From the NCBI GenBank assembly GCA_045533485.1, contig JAZSHX010000029.1:1-23257 (forward strand): a stretch of 23,257 nt of DNA, read 5' to 3'. Below, piece by piece: positions 12,846 through 20,361 of this stretch. Within the stretch, counting starts at the first letter, position 1. Each line of letters begins with the position of its first letter. Both the position numbers and the translations under genes were made by a program. Below the pieces are notes generated by a model that saw nothing but the letters and a program-made list of their open reading frames with translations, searched no databases and had not been told where the DNA came from. This stretch comes from Scatosoma sp045533485. Its GTDB lineage: Bacteria > Bacillota > Clostridia > Christensenellales > Borkfalkiaceae.

Positions 12846-14824
12846 ATTGCTTCCACCTCCGACATGATTTGTTTGGAGCTAAATCCTTTCAAGTCCATAG
12901 CGCCCGAAGGACAAGTTACCGTACAAGCACCGCAACCTTGGCAAACCGCAAGGTTGACGGACGCCACGCGACGAACTTCCGTTTTACCGCCGCCAAGACG
13001 AAATTCTTTATCTACATACGAAATTGCGCCGTATGCGCACACGTTTGCGCATTGTGAACAGCCGTTACACATCATTTCATCAGGCGTAGCCACGCACGCG
13101 TTGGTTTTAAGCTTGTCTTTTACAAGCAAACCGATAACTTTCGCCGCGCAAGCCGATGCTTGAGAAACGGTTTCGGGAATATCTTTCGGACCTTGGCATA
13201 CACCTGCAAGGTATACGCCTGCCGTGGGACTTTCTACGGGACGCAACTTCGCGTGCGATTCCGTTAAGAAATTGTTGGTATCGATGCTTGCCGTAAGGAG
13301 CGTTGCCACCTTTCTTACGGAAGGTTCCGGTTCGATCGCCGCCGCAAGCACTACCAAATCGGATGCGATGGTGATTTGTTCGTTGTCAATCAAGTTACAA
13401 CCTTGTACCATCATTTTACCGTTTTCGTTATATACTTTGCCGACCATACCTTTAATGTAGTCTACGCCGTATTGTTCTACCGCACGACGGAAGAATTCAT
13501 CGTAGTTCTTACCAGGGGTACGAACGTCGATGTAGAATACGTGCACTTCGGTATCGGGATATTTTTCACGGATAAGCATTGCGTGTTTTGCCGTGTACAT
13601 ACAGCAAATCTTGGAGCAATACGGCTTACCGCAACCGCTGGTATCGCGCGACCCCACACATTGAATAAAGGTAATTACCTTGGGGTGCGTTTTGTCGGAA
13701 GGACGAAGAAGTACGCCGTCCGTAGGGCCAGCCGCGTTCATTAAGCGTTCAAGTTCCAAAGATGTGATTACGTCCTTGTTTTCGCTGTAACCAAATTCAT
13801 TGAAGTTATCCAAATCGATGGGTTTGAAGCCGGTTGCAACGACGATTGCGCCGTATTGACGTTCTACGAACGTGTCTTTTTGTTCATAATCAATAGCGCC
13901 CACACCGCAGAATTTTTGGCAAATACCGCATTTGCCCGTCTTTAACTTGATGCAGTGTTCGGGATCGATCACTGCTACGTTGGGAATTGCTTGCGCAAAC
14001 GGAATATGGATAGCAGGACGCGTATTCAAGCCCATATTAAAGGTATTCAAACCTTTTTTAGACGGGCATTTTTCCATACAAATTTTACAACCCGTACATT
14101 TGGTTTCGTCTACGTATCTTGCTTTTCTGCGAATTTTTACGTTGAAGTTACCGACGAAGCCCTTGACTTCTTCCACTTCGGAATAGGACAAAATGTCGAT
14201 TTTTTCGTGTTGTGCGCAATCCACCATTTTGGGCGTCAAAATACAAGCGGAACAGTCAAGCGTAGGGAACGTTTTGTCGATTTGCGCCATTCTGCCGCCG
14301 ATCGTTGCGTTCTTTTCCACGATATCCACTTCAAAGCCTGCGTCCGCGATATCCAGCGCAGCTTGAATACCTGCGATACCGCCGCCGATAACCAAAGCGC
14401 GTTTGATAACGGGGCTTTCGCCTTCCGTCAAGGGCGCGTTGAGCTTAACTTTTGCAATCGCCGTGCGGATAAGGATAATTGCCTTTTCCGTTGCTTCTTG
14501 CATATCTTTATGAATCCACGAACAGTGTTCACGAATATTCGCGACTTCTACCATGTACGGATTTAAGCCCGCTGCTGCCGCCGCTTTGCGGAAGGTAGCT
14601 TCGTGCATTCTGGGCGAGCAAGCGCCGATAACGATGCCCGTCAAGTTATGTTCCTGAATTGCTTGTTTGATAAGTTGTTGACCGTTCTCGGAGCACATGT
14701 ATTGATAGTTTGCGGAGAAAACGACGCCAGGTTCGCTTTTGATTGTTTCCGCAACTCTTTCCACGTCTACCGTCGCCGCGATGTTACTGCCGCACCAACA
14801 AGTAAAAACACCTATTCTTTGCAT
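12833..14824 (-). CDS. hdrA: HdrA: flavin and iron-sulfur subunit, candidate bifurcating subunit
   Basis: The product is 663 residues, full length for HdrA. It has an N-terminal Cys pair 'FTCWCGSN' (C9, C11), further domain Cys such as 'GACSPRMHE', and the FAD Rossmann motif 'VIGGGIAGIQAALD' (145-158). 'TLDCSACILTPKM' follows, then an inserted ferredoxin segment 'CTGCKICMEKCPS' with a second Cys group 'CIKLKTGKCGICQKFC', the HdrA-type 'CVGSRDTSGCGKPYCSKICC', and a C-terminal 2x[4Fe-4S] ferredoxin domain ('CNGCSQCANVC', 'CQGCGACTVTCP'). HdrA carries the bifurcating FAD in methanogen MvhADG-HdrABC, an established role; the same in this bacterium is inference. SD AGGAAAG precedes the ATG. It lies between HdrC and FlxD, matching the physical order of the complex. 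Cytoplasmic. Confidence 0.95.
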   Translation of the reverse strand: MQRIGVFTCWCGSNIAATVDVERVAETIKSEPGVVFSANYQYMCSENGQQLIKQAIQEHNLTGIVIGACSPRMHEATFRKAAAAAGLNPYMVEVANIREHCSWIHKDMQEATEKAIILIRTAIAKVKLNAPLTEGESPVIKRALVIGGGIAGIQAALDIADAGFEVDIVEKNATIGGRMAQIDKTFPTLDCSACILTPKMVDCAQHEKIDILSYSEVEEVKGFVGNFNVKIRRKARYVDETKCTGCKICMEKCPSKKGLNTFNMGLNTRPAIHIPFAQAIPNVAVIDPEHCIKLKTGKCGICQKFCGVGAIDYEQKDTFVERQYGAIVVATGFKPIDLDNFNEFGYSENKDVITSLELERLMNAAGPTDGVLLRPSDKTHPKVITFIQCVGSRDTSGCGKPYCSKICCMYTAKHAMLIREKYPDTEVHVFYIDVRTPGKNYDEFFRRAVEQYGVDYIKGMVGKVYNENGKMMVQGCNLIDNEQITIASDLVVLAAAIEPEPSVRKVATLLTASIDTNNFLTESHAKLRPVESPTAGVYLAGVCQGPKDIPETVSQASACAAKVIGLLVKDKLKTNACVATPDEMMCNGCSQCANVCAYGAISYVDKEFRLGGGKTEVRRVASVNLAVCQGCGACTVTCPSGAMDLKGFSSKQIMSEVEAICKK

Positions 14825-14852
14825 ATCTTTGCTTTCCTTTTAATGATTTTTC

Positions 14853-15239
14853 TTATTTATTGTATTTTCTATATGCGCTGACGAGCAGTTGTTGGGGAAT
14901 AAGTTCGTCAACGATGGGCGGTATCTCTTCCGCCTTAATGCCGTTTTTGCCTTGCATACGGACAACCGTTTCGCGCACTGCTTCTACCACTGCCGCAGGC
15001 GCAACGCCGCGCGGGCAACGCTCTACGCAAGCCATACAAGAAAGACAGTTCCAAATGGCTTTGCTTTCCAAAAGCTTATCAATCTCGCCCTTTGCAAGCA
15101 TACCTACGAATTGATGCGGTTTAATGTCCATTGCGTTAAATGCAGGGCATCTACCCGAACATTTACCGCATTTCATACATTTTCTTGCATCCGTACCGCT
15201 CAATCTTTGCAAATTTTCCACGCGTTCTTGTTTGGTCAT
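14853..15239 (-). CDS. hdrC: HdrC: dicluster ferredoxin subunit
   Basis: The product is 128 residues with two [4Fe-4S] motifs: 'CMKCGKCSGRCP' (21-32) and 'CLSCMACVERCP' (65-76). It relays electrons between HdrA and HdrB. The ATG overlaps the hdrB stop codon (ATGA), with a G-rich SD inside the hdrB end, so the two are translationally coupled. The same dicluster architecture is repeated in the second half of the fumarate reductase iron-sulfur subunit of this operon, suggesting that protein may dock on Hdr components. Confidence 0.93.
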   Translation of the reverse strand: MTKQERVENLQRLSGTDARKCMKCGKCSGRCPAFNAMDIKPHQFVGMLAKGEIDKLLESKAIWNCLSCMACVERCPRGVAPAAVVEAVRETVVRMQGKNGIKAEEIPPIVDELIPQQLLVSAYRKYNK

Positions 15240-16015
15240 GCTTCCACCCCCAGTGCTTCGGCAAGCAAATCGGTAAAGTACTTGACAGGCAAAATATCTT
15301 CGCCGTTTACTTGTAAATTATACAAGCACAACGGACATGCGGTAATCACTTCTTCCGCACCCTTTTCTTTTGCGCTTTGCAACACTTTTTTGCTTTTTTG
15401 CTTGGGCAAATCTTGATTTTTCAACCCAACGTACGCGCCGCAACATTCGTTTCTAAACGGGTATGTAACGGGCGTACCGCCGATGGCGCGGATAAAATCT
15501 TCAATAATCGTAGGATTTTCGGGATTATCAAACGCCATAACGCCGCTGGGACGGAGCAACAAACAGCCGTAATATGCCCCCACCTTTCTATTGATGGGAT
15601 TTACCACCGCTTTTTTGATATTGTCAAACCCCACTTCGTTTTTGAGCATTTCCAAATAATGCAAAACTTGCGTTTCACCTGCATACGGAGCGTCCAGCTT
15701 CATATAATTGTTGGCTCTAAAACGAATATCGTCGTTTGTTTTTATGTCTTCGTTGGCACGTTTGATTACGTTGTGGCAAGCGGAGCAAAGCGTGAGCAAT
15801 TTACCGCCGTTATCCTTTGCATACGCAAGCGCGCGAAAAGCGGAAAGCTTGGTTGCAATTTCGTCCGTGCCCATTTTATACACGGCGCCGCAACATTGCC
15901 AGTTTTCGATTTCTTCCATTTCTACACCCAAAGCCGCCGCACAAAGACGGGCTTTTTTGTCCAAATCCTTGGCTTTCGTTTTGAGTGTACAACCGGGATA
16001 GTAACAAATTTTCAT
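15236..16015 (-). CDS. hdrB: HdrB: non-cubane [4Fe-4S] CCG-domain subunit
   Basis: The product is 259 residues with both CCG domains complete. The first has Cys 9, 41, 42, 77 and 80 ('YPGC', 'WQCCG', 'CSAC'); the second has Cys 151, 191, 192, 227 and 230 ('YYGCLLLRP', 'NECCGAYVG', 'CPLC'). In methanogens these bind two non-cubane [4Fe-4S] clusters that reduce CoM-S-S-CoB. Bacteria lack that disulfide; in sulfate reducers DsrC is a proposed partner, but no dsrC is here. In this operon electrons may instead reach the fumarate reductase subunits, or an unknown thiol/disulfide. It follows fumC by 20 bases with an AGGTAGTG-type SD. Confidence 0.94.
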   Translation of the reverse strand: MKICYYPGCTLKTKAKDLDKKARLCAAALGVEMEEIENWQCCGAVYKMGTDEIATKLSAFRALAYAKDNGGKLLTLCSACHNVIKRANEDIKTNDDIRFRANNYMKLDAPYAGETQVLHYLEMLKNEVGFDNIKKAVVNPINRKVGAYYGCLLLRPSGVMAFDNPENPTIIEDFIRAIGGTPVTYPFRNECCGAYVGLKNQDLPKQKSKKVLQSAKEKGAEEVITACPLCLYNLQVNGEDILPVKYFTDLLAEALGVEA

Positions 16016-16035
16016 AACAATTATTTCACTACCTT

Positions 16036-17412
16036 TTATTTTTGGGGATACGCCATTTCTTCAGGACGGAATACTTTGTCAAATTCTTCTTCCGTCAAGA
16101 AACCGAGCGCAACGCACGCTTGCTTCAAAGAAATGTCTTCCTTGTACGCCTTTTTCGCCGTTTTCGCTGCGTTTTCATAACCGATATACGGATTAAGTGC
16201 CGTTACAAGCATAAGCGAATTGTATAAGTTGTGTTTCATTTTTTCTTTGTTTGCCTTGATACCCGTTACGCAGTTGCTTTCAAAGGAACGAATACCGTCC
16301 GCAAGCAAGCGTACCGATTGCAAGAAGTTATAAATAATCACAGGCATAAACACGTTGAGTTCAAAATTGCCTTGCGATGCGCCAACGCCAACCGCCACGT
16401 CGTTTGCCATAACCTGTACGGCAACCATCGTCATCGATTCGCATTGCGTAGGATTGACTTTACCGGGCATAATGGAAGAACCGGGTTCGTTTTCGGGAAT
16501 AAAAATTTCGCCAAGACCGTCACGGGGACCGCTTGCAAGCCAACGAACGTCGTTTGCAATTTTCATTAAGTTGCAAGCAAGCGCTTTCAATGCGCCGTGC
16601 GCAAATACAAGCTCGTCCTTTGCCGTAAGCGCGTGATATTTGTTTTCCGCCGTAACGAACGTTTTGCCCGTCAATGCACTCACTTGCGCCGCCACTTCTT
16701 CCGCAAAACCCTTGGGTGCGTTCAAGCCCGTACCTACCGCCGTACCGCCAAGCGCAAGCTCTTTCAAGCCGTCAAGCGCAAGCGTGAGTTGCGCCTTTGT
16801 CTTTTCAATCATATTCGTCCAACCGCTGATTTCTTGAGAGAACGCGATGGGCACTGCGTCTTGTAAATGCGTACGACCGCTTTTTACGATGCCTTCGTTT
16901 TCTTTTTCCAAGCGTTTCAACGTTGCAATGAGCGTATCCATAGCAGGGAATAAGTTATCTTCGATTTCCACCACTGCCGCGATGTGCATTGCCGTGGGGA
17001 AGGTATCGTTAGAGCTTTGACTTTTATTGATATCGTCGTTTGGATGCAAAAGCTTCGCGCCTGCAATTTCGTTACCGCGATTTGCAATTACTTCGTTGGC
17101 GTTCATATTCGATTGCGTACCGCTGCCCGTCTGCCAAACGACAAGCGGGAAATGGGAATTGAGCGCACCGGAAATTACTTCGTCGCAAGCCGCGCAAATG
17201 GCGTCCTTCTTTTCGTCGGACAATTTGCCAAGCTTATTGTTTGCAAGCGCTGCGGCTTTCTTCAAAACGCCGAACGCGCGTGTAATTTCACGGGGCATTA
17301 CTTCGTCGCCGATGCGGAAGTTTTGAAAACTTCTTTGCGTTTGCGCCGCCCAGTATCTATCCGCAGGAACCTGCATTTCCCCCATCGTGTCTTTTTCAAT
17401 ACGGTATTCCAT
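16036..17412 (-). CDS. fumC: Fumarase, class II
   Basis: The product is 458 residues and catalyses the reversible hydration of fumarate to malate, with no iron-sulfur cluster. The fumarase/aspartase signature 'GSSIMPGKVNPTQCE' is present near 310-325, along with 'SSNDTFPTAMHIA' and 'GSGTQSNMN'. The start is placed at 17412 because GGAGAG lies seven bases upstream and the product then begins 'MEYRIEKDTMGEM' like other FumC proteins; an in-frame ATG at 17427 overlapping the mdh stop would add five residues containing that SD. It sits between mdh and hdrB, so it converts malate to fumarate for the reductase. Aspartase is excluded by the close match to FumC at both termini and by context. Confidence 0.95.
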   Translation of the reverse strand: MEYRIEKDTMGEMQVPADRYWAAQTQRSFQNFRIGDEVMPREITRAFGVLKKAAALANNKLGKLSDEKKDAICAACDEVISGALNSHFPLVVWQTGSGTQSNMNANEVIANRGNEIAGAKLLHPNDDINKSQSSNDTFPTAMHIAAVVEIEDNLFPAMDTLIATLKRLEKENEGIVKSGRTHLQDAVPIAFSQEISGWTNMIEKTKAQLTLALDGLKELALGGTAVGTGLNAPKGFAEEVAAQVSALTGKTFVTAENKYHALTAKDELVFAHGALKALACNLMKIANDVRWLASGPRDGLGEIFIPENEPGSSIMPGKVNPTQCESMTMVAVQVMANDVAVGVGASQGNFELNVFMPVIIYNFLQSVRLLADGIRSFESNCVTGIKANKEKMKHNLYNSLMLVTALNPYIGYENAAKTAKKAYKEDISLKQACVALGFLTEEEFDKVFRPEEMAYPQK

Positions 17413-17426
17413 TTGCTTTCTCTCCA

Positions 17427-18377
17427 TTAAATTTCAATTTGCGCAATAACGCCTTTCAAAACTTCGGCACTGTTGCGGAATTTTTCTTCTTCTTCTTTGG
17501 TAAGCTTGGGCGTCAACGTCGTTTTTACGCCGTCCTTACCGATTACGCAAAGGGTGCTGAGCGCAACGTCTTGAACGCCGTATTCGCCTTCCATTACCAC
17601 GGAAACGGTAGCGATCGTGTTTGCGTTTGCGTAGATATCTTTTACGATACGGCAAACGGACGCCGCGATACCATAAAATGTCGCGCCTTTGCCTGCAATA
17701 ATTTTACCGCCCGATTTTTTCACGTATTCTTCCACTTCTTCCTTGGTATAAGGAGAAACCGTCACTGCGTCTTTCACCGTAAGCGCATTTTGGTAATCTT
17801 CCAAAGGCACGCCGGAAATATCCGCAGCCGACCAAGCGACGAACGAAGAATCGCCGTGTTCGCCAAGCACGTACGCGTGTACTTGCTTTTGGTTTACCGA
17901 ATACAATTCCGAAAGACGGGTACGTAAACGAATCGTATCCAAAATCGTGCCCGAACCGATTACGCGATTTTTAGGCAATCCCGTGATTTTTTGGAACACA
18001 TACGTGAGAACGTCTACGGGATTTGCAACAAGCACATACAATGCGTTGGGCGCGTGTTTTACGATTTCGGGAGCAATCGATTTCAAAATATTCACGTTGG
18101 TTTGCGTTAAATCAATACGCGATTGACCGGGCTTTCTGCCGATACCGGACGTGATGATAACGATATCCGATCCAGCTGCGTCTTCATACGTGCCTTCGTA
18201 AATATTTGCCGAATTCAAAAAAGGCGTAGCTTGCTTAATATCCATCGCTTCCGCTTTTGCTTTTTCGTGTGCAATATCGATCAAAACGATTTCCGCAACG
18301 GGACCGTTAGCCACAAGCGTGTACGCGATGGTTGCACCCACCGAACCTGCACCGATAATAGTAACTTTACTGTTCAT
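17427..18377 (-). CDS. mdh: NAD-dependent malate dehydrogenase of the LDH-like clostridial type
   Basis: The product is 316 residues with an LDH/MDH fold. The NAD motif is 'IIGAGSVGATIA' (7-18), with Asp34 for NADH; the catalytic His is in 'GEHGDSS' and the substrate-binding Arg is in 'LDTIRLR'. The backbone is L-lactate-dehydrogenase-like ('GATFYGIAAS'), but the specificity loop reads 'SGIGRKPGQSR', with Arg81 at the position called 102 in LDH numbering. Gln there gives lactate and Arg gives malate dehydrogenase activity. A similar LDH-like enzyme with Arg is the malate dehydrogenase of Clostridium thermocellum. As the first gene of the operon, just ahead of fumC, reduction of oxaloacetate to malate fits. 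SD GGAGAG precedes the ATG by eight bases. Automated annotation may call it lactate dehydrogenase. Confidence 0.88.
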   Translation of the reverse strand: MNSKVTIIGAGSVGATIAYTLVANGPVAEIVLIDIAHEKAKAEAMDIKQATPFLNSANIYEGTYEDAAGSDIVIITSGIGRKPGQSRIDLTQTNVNILKSIAPEIVKHAPNALYVLVANPVDVLTYVFQKITGLPKNRVIGSGTILDTIRLRTRLSELYSVNQKQVHAYVLGEHGDSSFVAWSAADISGVPLEDYQNALTVKDAVTVSPYTKEEVEEYVKKSGGKIIAGKGATFYGIAASVCRIVKDIYANANTIATVSVVMEGEYGVQDVALSTLCVIGKDGVKTTLTPKLTKEEEEKFRNSAEVLKGVIAQIEI

Positions 18378-18435
18378 AAATCTATCTCTCCAAATGTCAA
18401 ATTATTTCCAAAATATCTTCTATGGACCAACATAC

Positions 18436-18464
18436 ATTATACCATAATACCCCACTAAGTTCAA
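18436..18464 (-). promoter_or_regulatory. Promoter of the malate-to-succinate operon
   Basis: On the minus strand there is TTGAAC (18459-18464), a 17-base spacer and TATAAT (18436-18441), about 60 bases upstream of the mdh ATG. I found no comparable promoter between the following eleven genes, so it probably drives all of them. Confidence 0.88.
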
Positions 18465-18474
18465 ATACTTGAAC
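18459..18474 (-). promoter_or_regulatory. Perfect palindrome over the -35 element
   Basis: GTTCAA-ATAC-TTGAAC is a perfect 6-4-6 inverted repeat whose proximal arm is the -35 hexamer. A protein bound here would block RNA polymerase, so it is a candidate redox- or metabolite-responsive operator. It does not match the Rex consensus TTGTTAA-N4-TTAACAA. A second small inverted repeat, ATTAT-ACC-ATAAT (18436-18448), covers the -10. Confidence 0.55.
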
Positions 18475-18576
18475 CGCCTTTCCCAAAAAAAACAATCGCT
18501 AAATCGATAAATTTTTATCTTTTTGCCTTTTTATAAAGAAATTTAGGGAAATGAACCATTTTTTGTAAAGAAAAAC

Positions 18577-18598
18577 GCGCCTTGCCAAAGCAAAGCGC
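18577..18598 (-). terminator. Terminator after the small membrane protein gene
   Basis: GCGCCTTGC (18577-18585) pairs with GCAAAGCGC (18590-18598) with one wobble and a four-base loop. On the minus strand it is followed by GTTTTTCTTT. It separates this gene from the downstream metabolic operon. The rest of 18475-18576 is AT-rich with nothing I can assign. Confidence 0.85.
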
Positions 18599-18620
18599 CC
18601 ATTATTTTATATACGCATTT

Positions 18621-19100
18621 TTAATCGTTAAGCAACGCGTTTATCAGCAAAATTCCGCCTTCAATAATCGTTAAAACGCCGCTGATAATAAATATCCATG
18701 CTACCGTTTCACCTTGATTGAAAAACAGCAAAAAACCGATGCAAAACAACAAAGCTGGCTGGATATACTCCGTCAATCTTTGCCAAACGCCTTGCTTTTT
18801 ATCGTTACATTTTATACACTCGTAAACAAGCAATATTGCAAGCACAATCAACGCCGCCGCAAGCAGGTATAAAACTGCGCCGACCAACAACCAGCCAAAC
18901 AAAATGCTTATTCCGCCTGCTACAAATTTGACGATTGCCGGCAGAAAGCAGCGGTTGTATAAATCTACGCATCCAAGAACGAGCAAGCCAAGCCCCAAGG
19001 CCGTCATAAGAATGCTAATCAAATCGCCCTGTAAAACCGCAAGCACTACGCCTAAGGCAATCAAAAGAAACGCCGCTATTATTTTTTCGGTTTTTTTCAT
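18621..19100 (-). CDS. Small integral membrane protein (HdeD/DUF308-like)
   Basis: The product is 159 residues, almost entirely hydrophobic, with about five or six transmembrane helices: 'IIAAFLLIALGVVLAVL', 'LISILMTALGLGLLVLG', 'FVAGGISILFGWLLVGAVLY', 'LLAAALIVLAILLVYECI', 'ALLFCIGFLLFF' and 'VAWIFIISGVLTIIEGGI'. The repeated short hairpins with Gly resemble the HdeD/DUF308 family, but I see no diagnostic motif. The start is taken at ATG 19100 (MKKTEK); GTG codons at 19106 and 19109 are alternatives, with AAGGGA upstream. It stands alone between two separate units and has its own terminator. Function is unknown. Confidence 0.72.
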   Translation of the reverse strand: MKKTEKIIAAFLLIALGVVLAVLQGDLISILMTALGLGLLVLGCVDLYNRCFLPAIVKFVAGGISILFGWLLVGAVLYLLAAALIVLAILLVYECIKCNDKKQGVWQRLTEYIQPALLFCIGFLLFFNQGETVAWIFIISGVLTIIEGGILLINALLND

Positions 19101-19364
19101 ATACACCACTTTCCCTTACCATTTATGTATATGTCGCGCAAAGCTCGTTGTTTGCTTTCCCCAGTTATTCGCTTTGCAACGTTTCCGCTGCAAAGCTATT
19201 GTAACCGTTTTTCTTTTGTAAAACCGCATAGCAATCCCCAGCGTTTTCCCGCTACCGTTGCATAACATTCGCCAGCGCAACAATTTACGCGAACGAAGTT
19301 ATCGTTACGACGTTACAAACATAATACAGTATATGCAACGCCGCCAAAAAAAGACCACTGTTTT
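19101..19364 (-). other. Intergenic leader of about 260 bases with a hairpin
   Basis: No gene was found between the PfkB-family kinase and the membrane protein. GCTTTGCA (19171-19178) pairs perfectly with TGCAAAGC (19189-19196) around a ten-base loop. I see no convincing -35/-10 pair on either strand. A weak A/T-rich hairpin just past the kinase stop (about 19336-19356), with T7 on the minus strand, may terminate the kinase transcript. Confidence 0.4.
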
Positions 19365-20288
19365 TTATAACTCTATCACACGAAGCGTGGATAACACTTC
19401 GTTGTATTTATCTTGCGTAAAAGACACCTTTCCTTTCGTCATTACCGTTGCCGTACCAGCAGCAACGCCTGCGCGCAAAATTTCCGAAAGCGGCGCGTCT
19501 TGTTCCAGCTGCATTGCCGCCGCCGCAACCATACCGTCGCCTGCGCCAACCGTGGAATTTACCGCCACGTTTAAGCTCTTACAATAGTAGCTATGTACGC
19601 CGTCCGTAATCACCGCGCCCTGTTTGCCAAGCGAAAGCAATACACGCTTTGCGCCGCGTTCTAAAAGCTCGCCGCAACCCGAGAGCATATCTTCCTTGCA
19701 GGTAAACTTTTTGCCAAGCATATGTTCCAGTTCGTCTAAATTCGGCTTTACCAAATCAACGCCCTGTTCTACGGCATAAAGCATTCTTTTCCCCGACGCA
19801 TCGACAATTTTCAAGCTGTCGGGCGCAACGCTTTTTACAAGCTCCGCATAATAGCTATCGTCCACACCGCGCGGCAAACCGCCTGACAAAACGGTGATAC
19901 TGCTCTTTTTGGAAAGCTCCGTAACGGTGCTTAAAATTTCGTCCGTTTTTTCCTTGCTTACTTCTTCCCCAACGTCGTTCACTTCCGTGAGCATAGAACG
20001 GTGATCGATAAACTTATAATTTTCGCGCACGCGACCTTTATTCCAAATAAAACGGAACGGCACACCTTCCTGCTCCAAGGCGTGTTCAAACATATACCCG
20101 TTTTCGTTATACATTATTCCCGTCGTATACGGTTGACCACCCAAACGCGCTATGCCGACGGCGACGTTTAACGCCTTGCCTGCATAGGTAACGCTTTTAT
20201 TTTTTACAACGTTCGTCATACCTACGTTTAACGAATCTAGCTCAATGGTTATGTCCGTACAAGGACTCATACATACAGTTAAAATCAT
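19365..20288 (-). CDS. PfkB-family sugar-phosphate kinase (1-phosphofructokinase/LacC-like)
   Basis: The product is 307 residues of the PfkB/ribokinase superfamily, nearest in pattern to FruK/LacC. The N-terminal strand 'MILTVCMSPCTDITIEL' replaces the usual L-NPA-x-D-x-T; 'AGKALNVAVGIARLGG' matches the substrate-binding GGK-x-x-NVA segment; 'RENYKFID' is the ligand-contacting Arg-Asn loop. The PfkB signature 2 'STVGAGDGMVAA' holds the catalytic Asp and anion hole. It phosphorylates fructose-1-phosphate, tagatose-6-phosphate or a related sugar with ATP; the non-consensus 'SPCTDIT' makes specificity uncertain. No PTS genes adjoin it. It lies 73 bases after pfkA, behind a terminator-like hairpin, with an AAGGGAAG SD and no visible promoter of its own, so it probably depends on read-through from pfkA. 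Confidence 0.85.
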   Translation of the reverse strand: MILTVCMSPCTDITIELDSLNVGMTNVVKNKSVTYAGKALNVAVGIARLGGQPYTTGIMYNENGYMFEHALEQEGVPFRFIWNKGRVRENYKFIDHRSMLTEVNDVGEEVSKEKTDEILSTVTELSKKSSITVLSGGLPRGVDDSYYAELVKSVAPDSLKIVDASGKRMLYAVEQGVDLVKPNLDELEHMLGKKFTCKEDMLSGCGELLERGAKRVLLSLGKQGAVITDGVHSYYCKSLNVAVNSTVGAGDGMVAAAAMQLEQDAPLSEILRAGVAAGTATVMTKGKVSFTQDKYNEVLSTLRVIEL

Positions 20289-20323
20289 TTTCTTCCCTTA
20301 TCCCAAATTTATTTCGCCGATAA

Positions 20324-20350
20324 AAAGACCGTTCTTGTTGAACGGCCTTT
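20324..20350 (-). terminator. Hairpin between pfkA and the PfkB-family kinase
   Basis: AAAGACCGTTC (20324-20334) pairs with GAACGGCCTTT (20340-20350), with one wobble and a five-base loop; a T-run sits at the minus-strand 3' side. It has a canonical terminator shape and ends about 35 bases before the next start codon, so partial attenuation is likely. Confidence 0.8.
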
Positions 20351-20361
20351 CATTTGGTTTT

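Noticed and set aside
18459..18474. Rex (NADH-sensing) operator at the mdh promoter
   Set aside because: The arms GTTCAA/TTGAAC do not match the Rex arms TTGTTAA/TTAACAA or TTGTGAA/TTCACAA.
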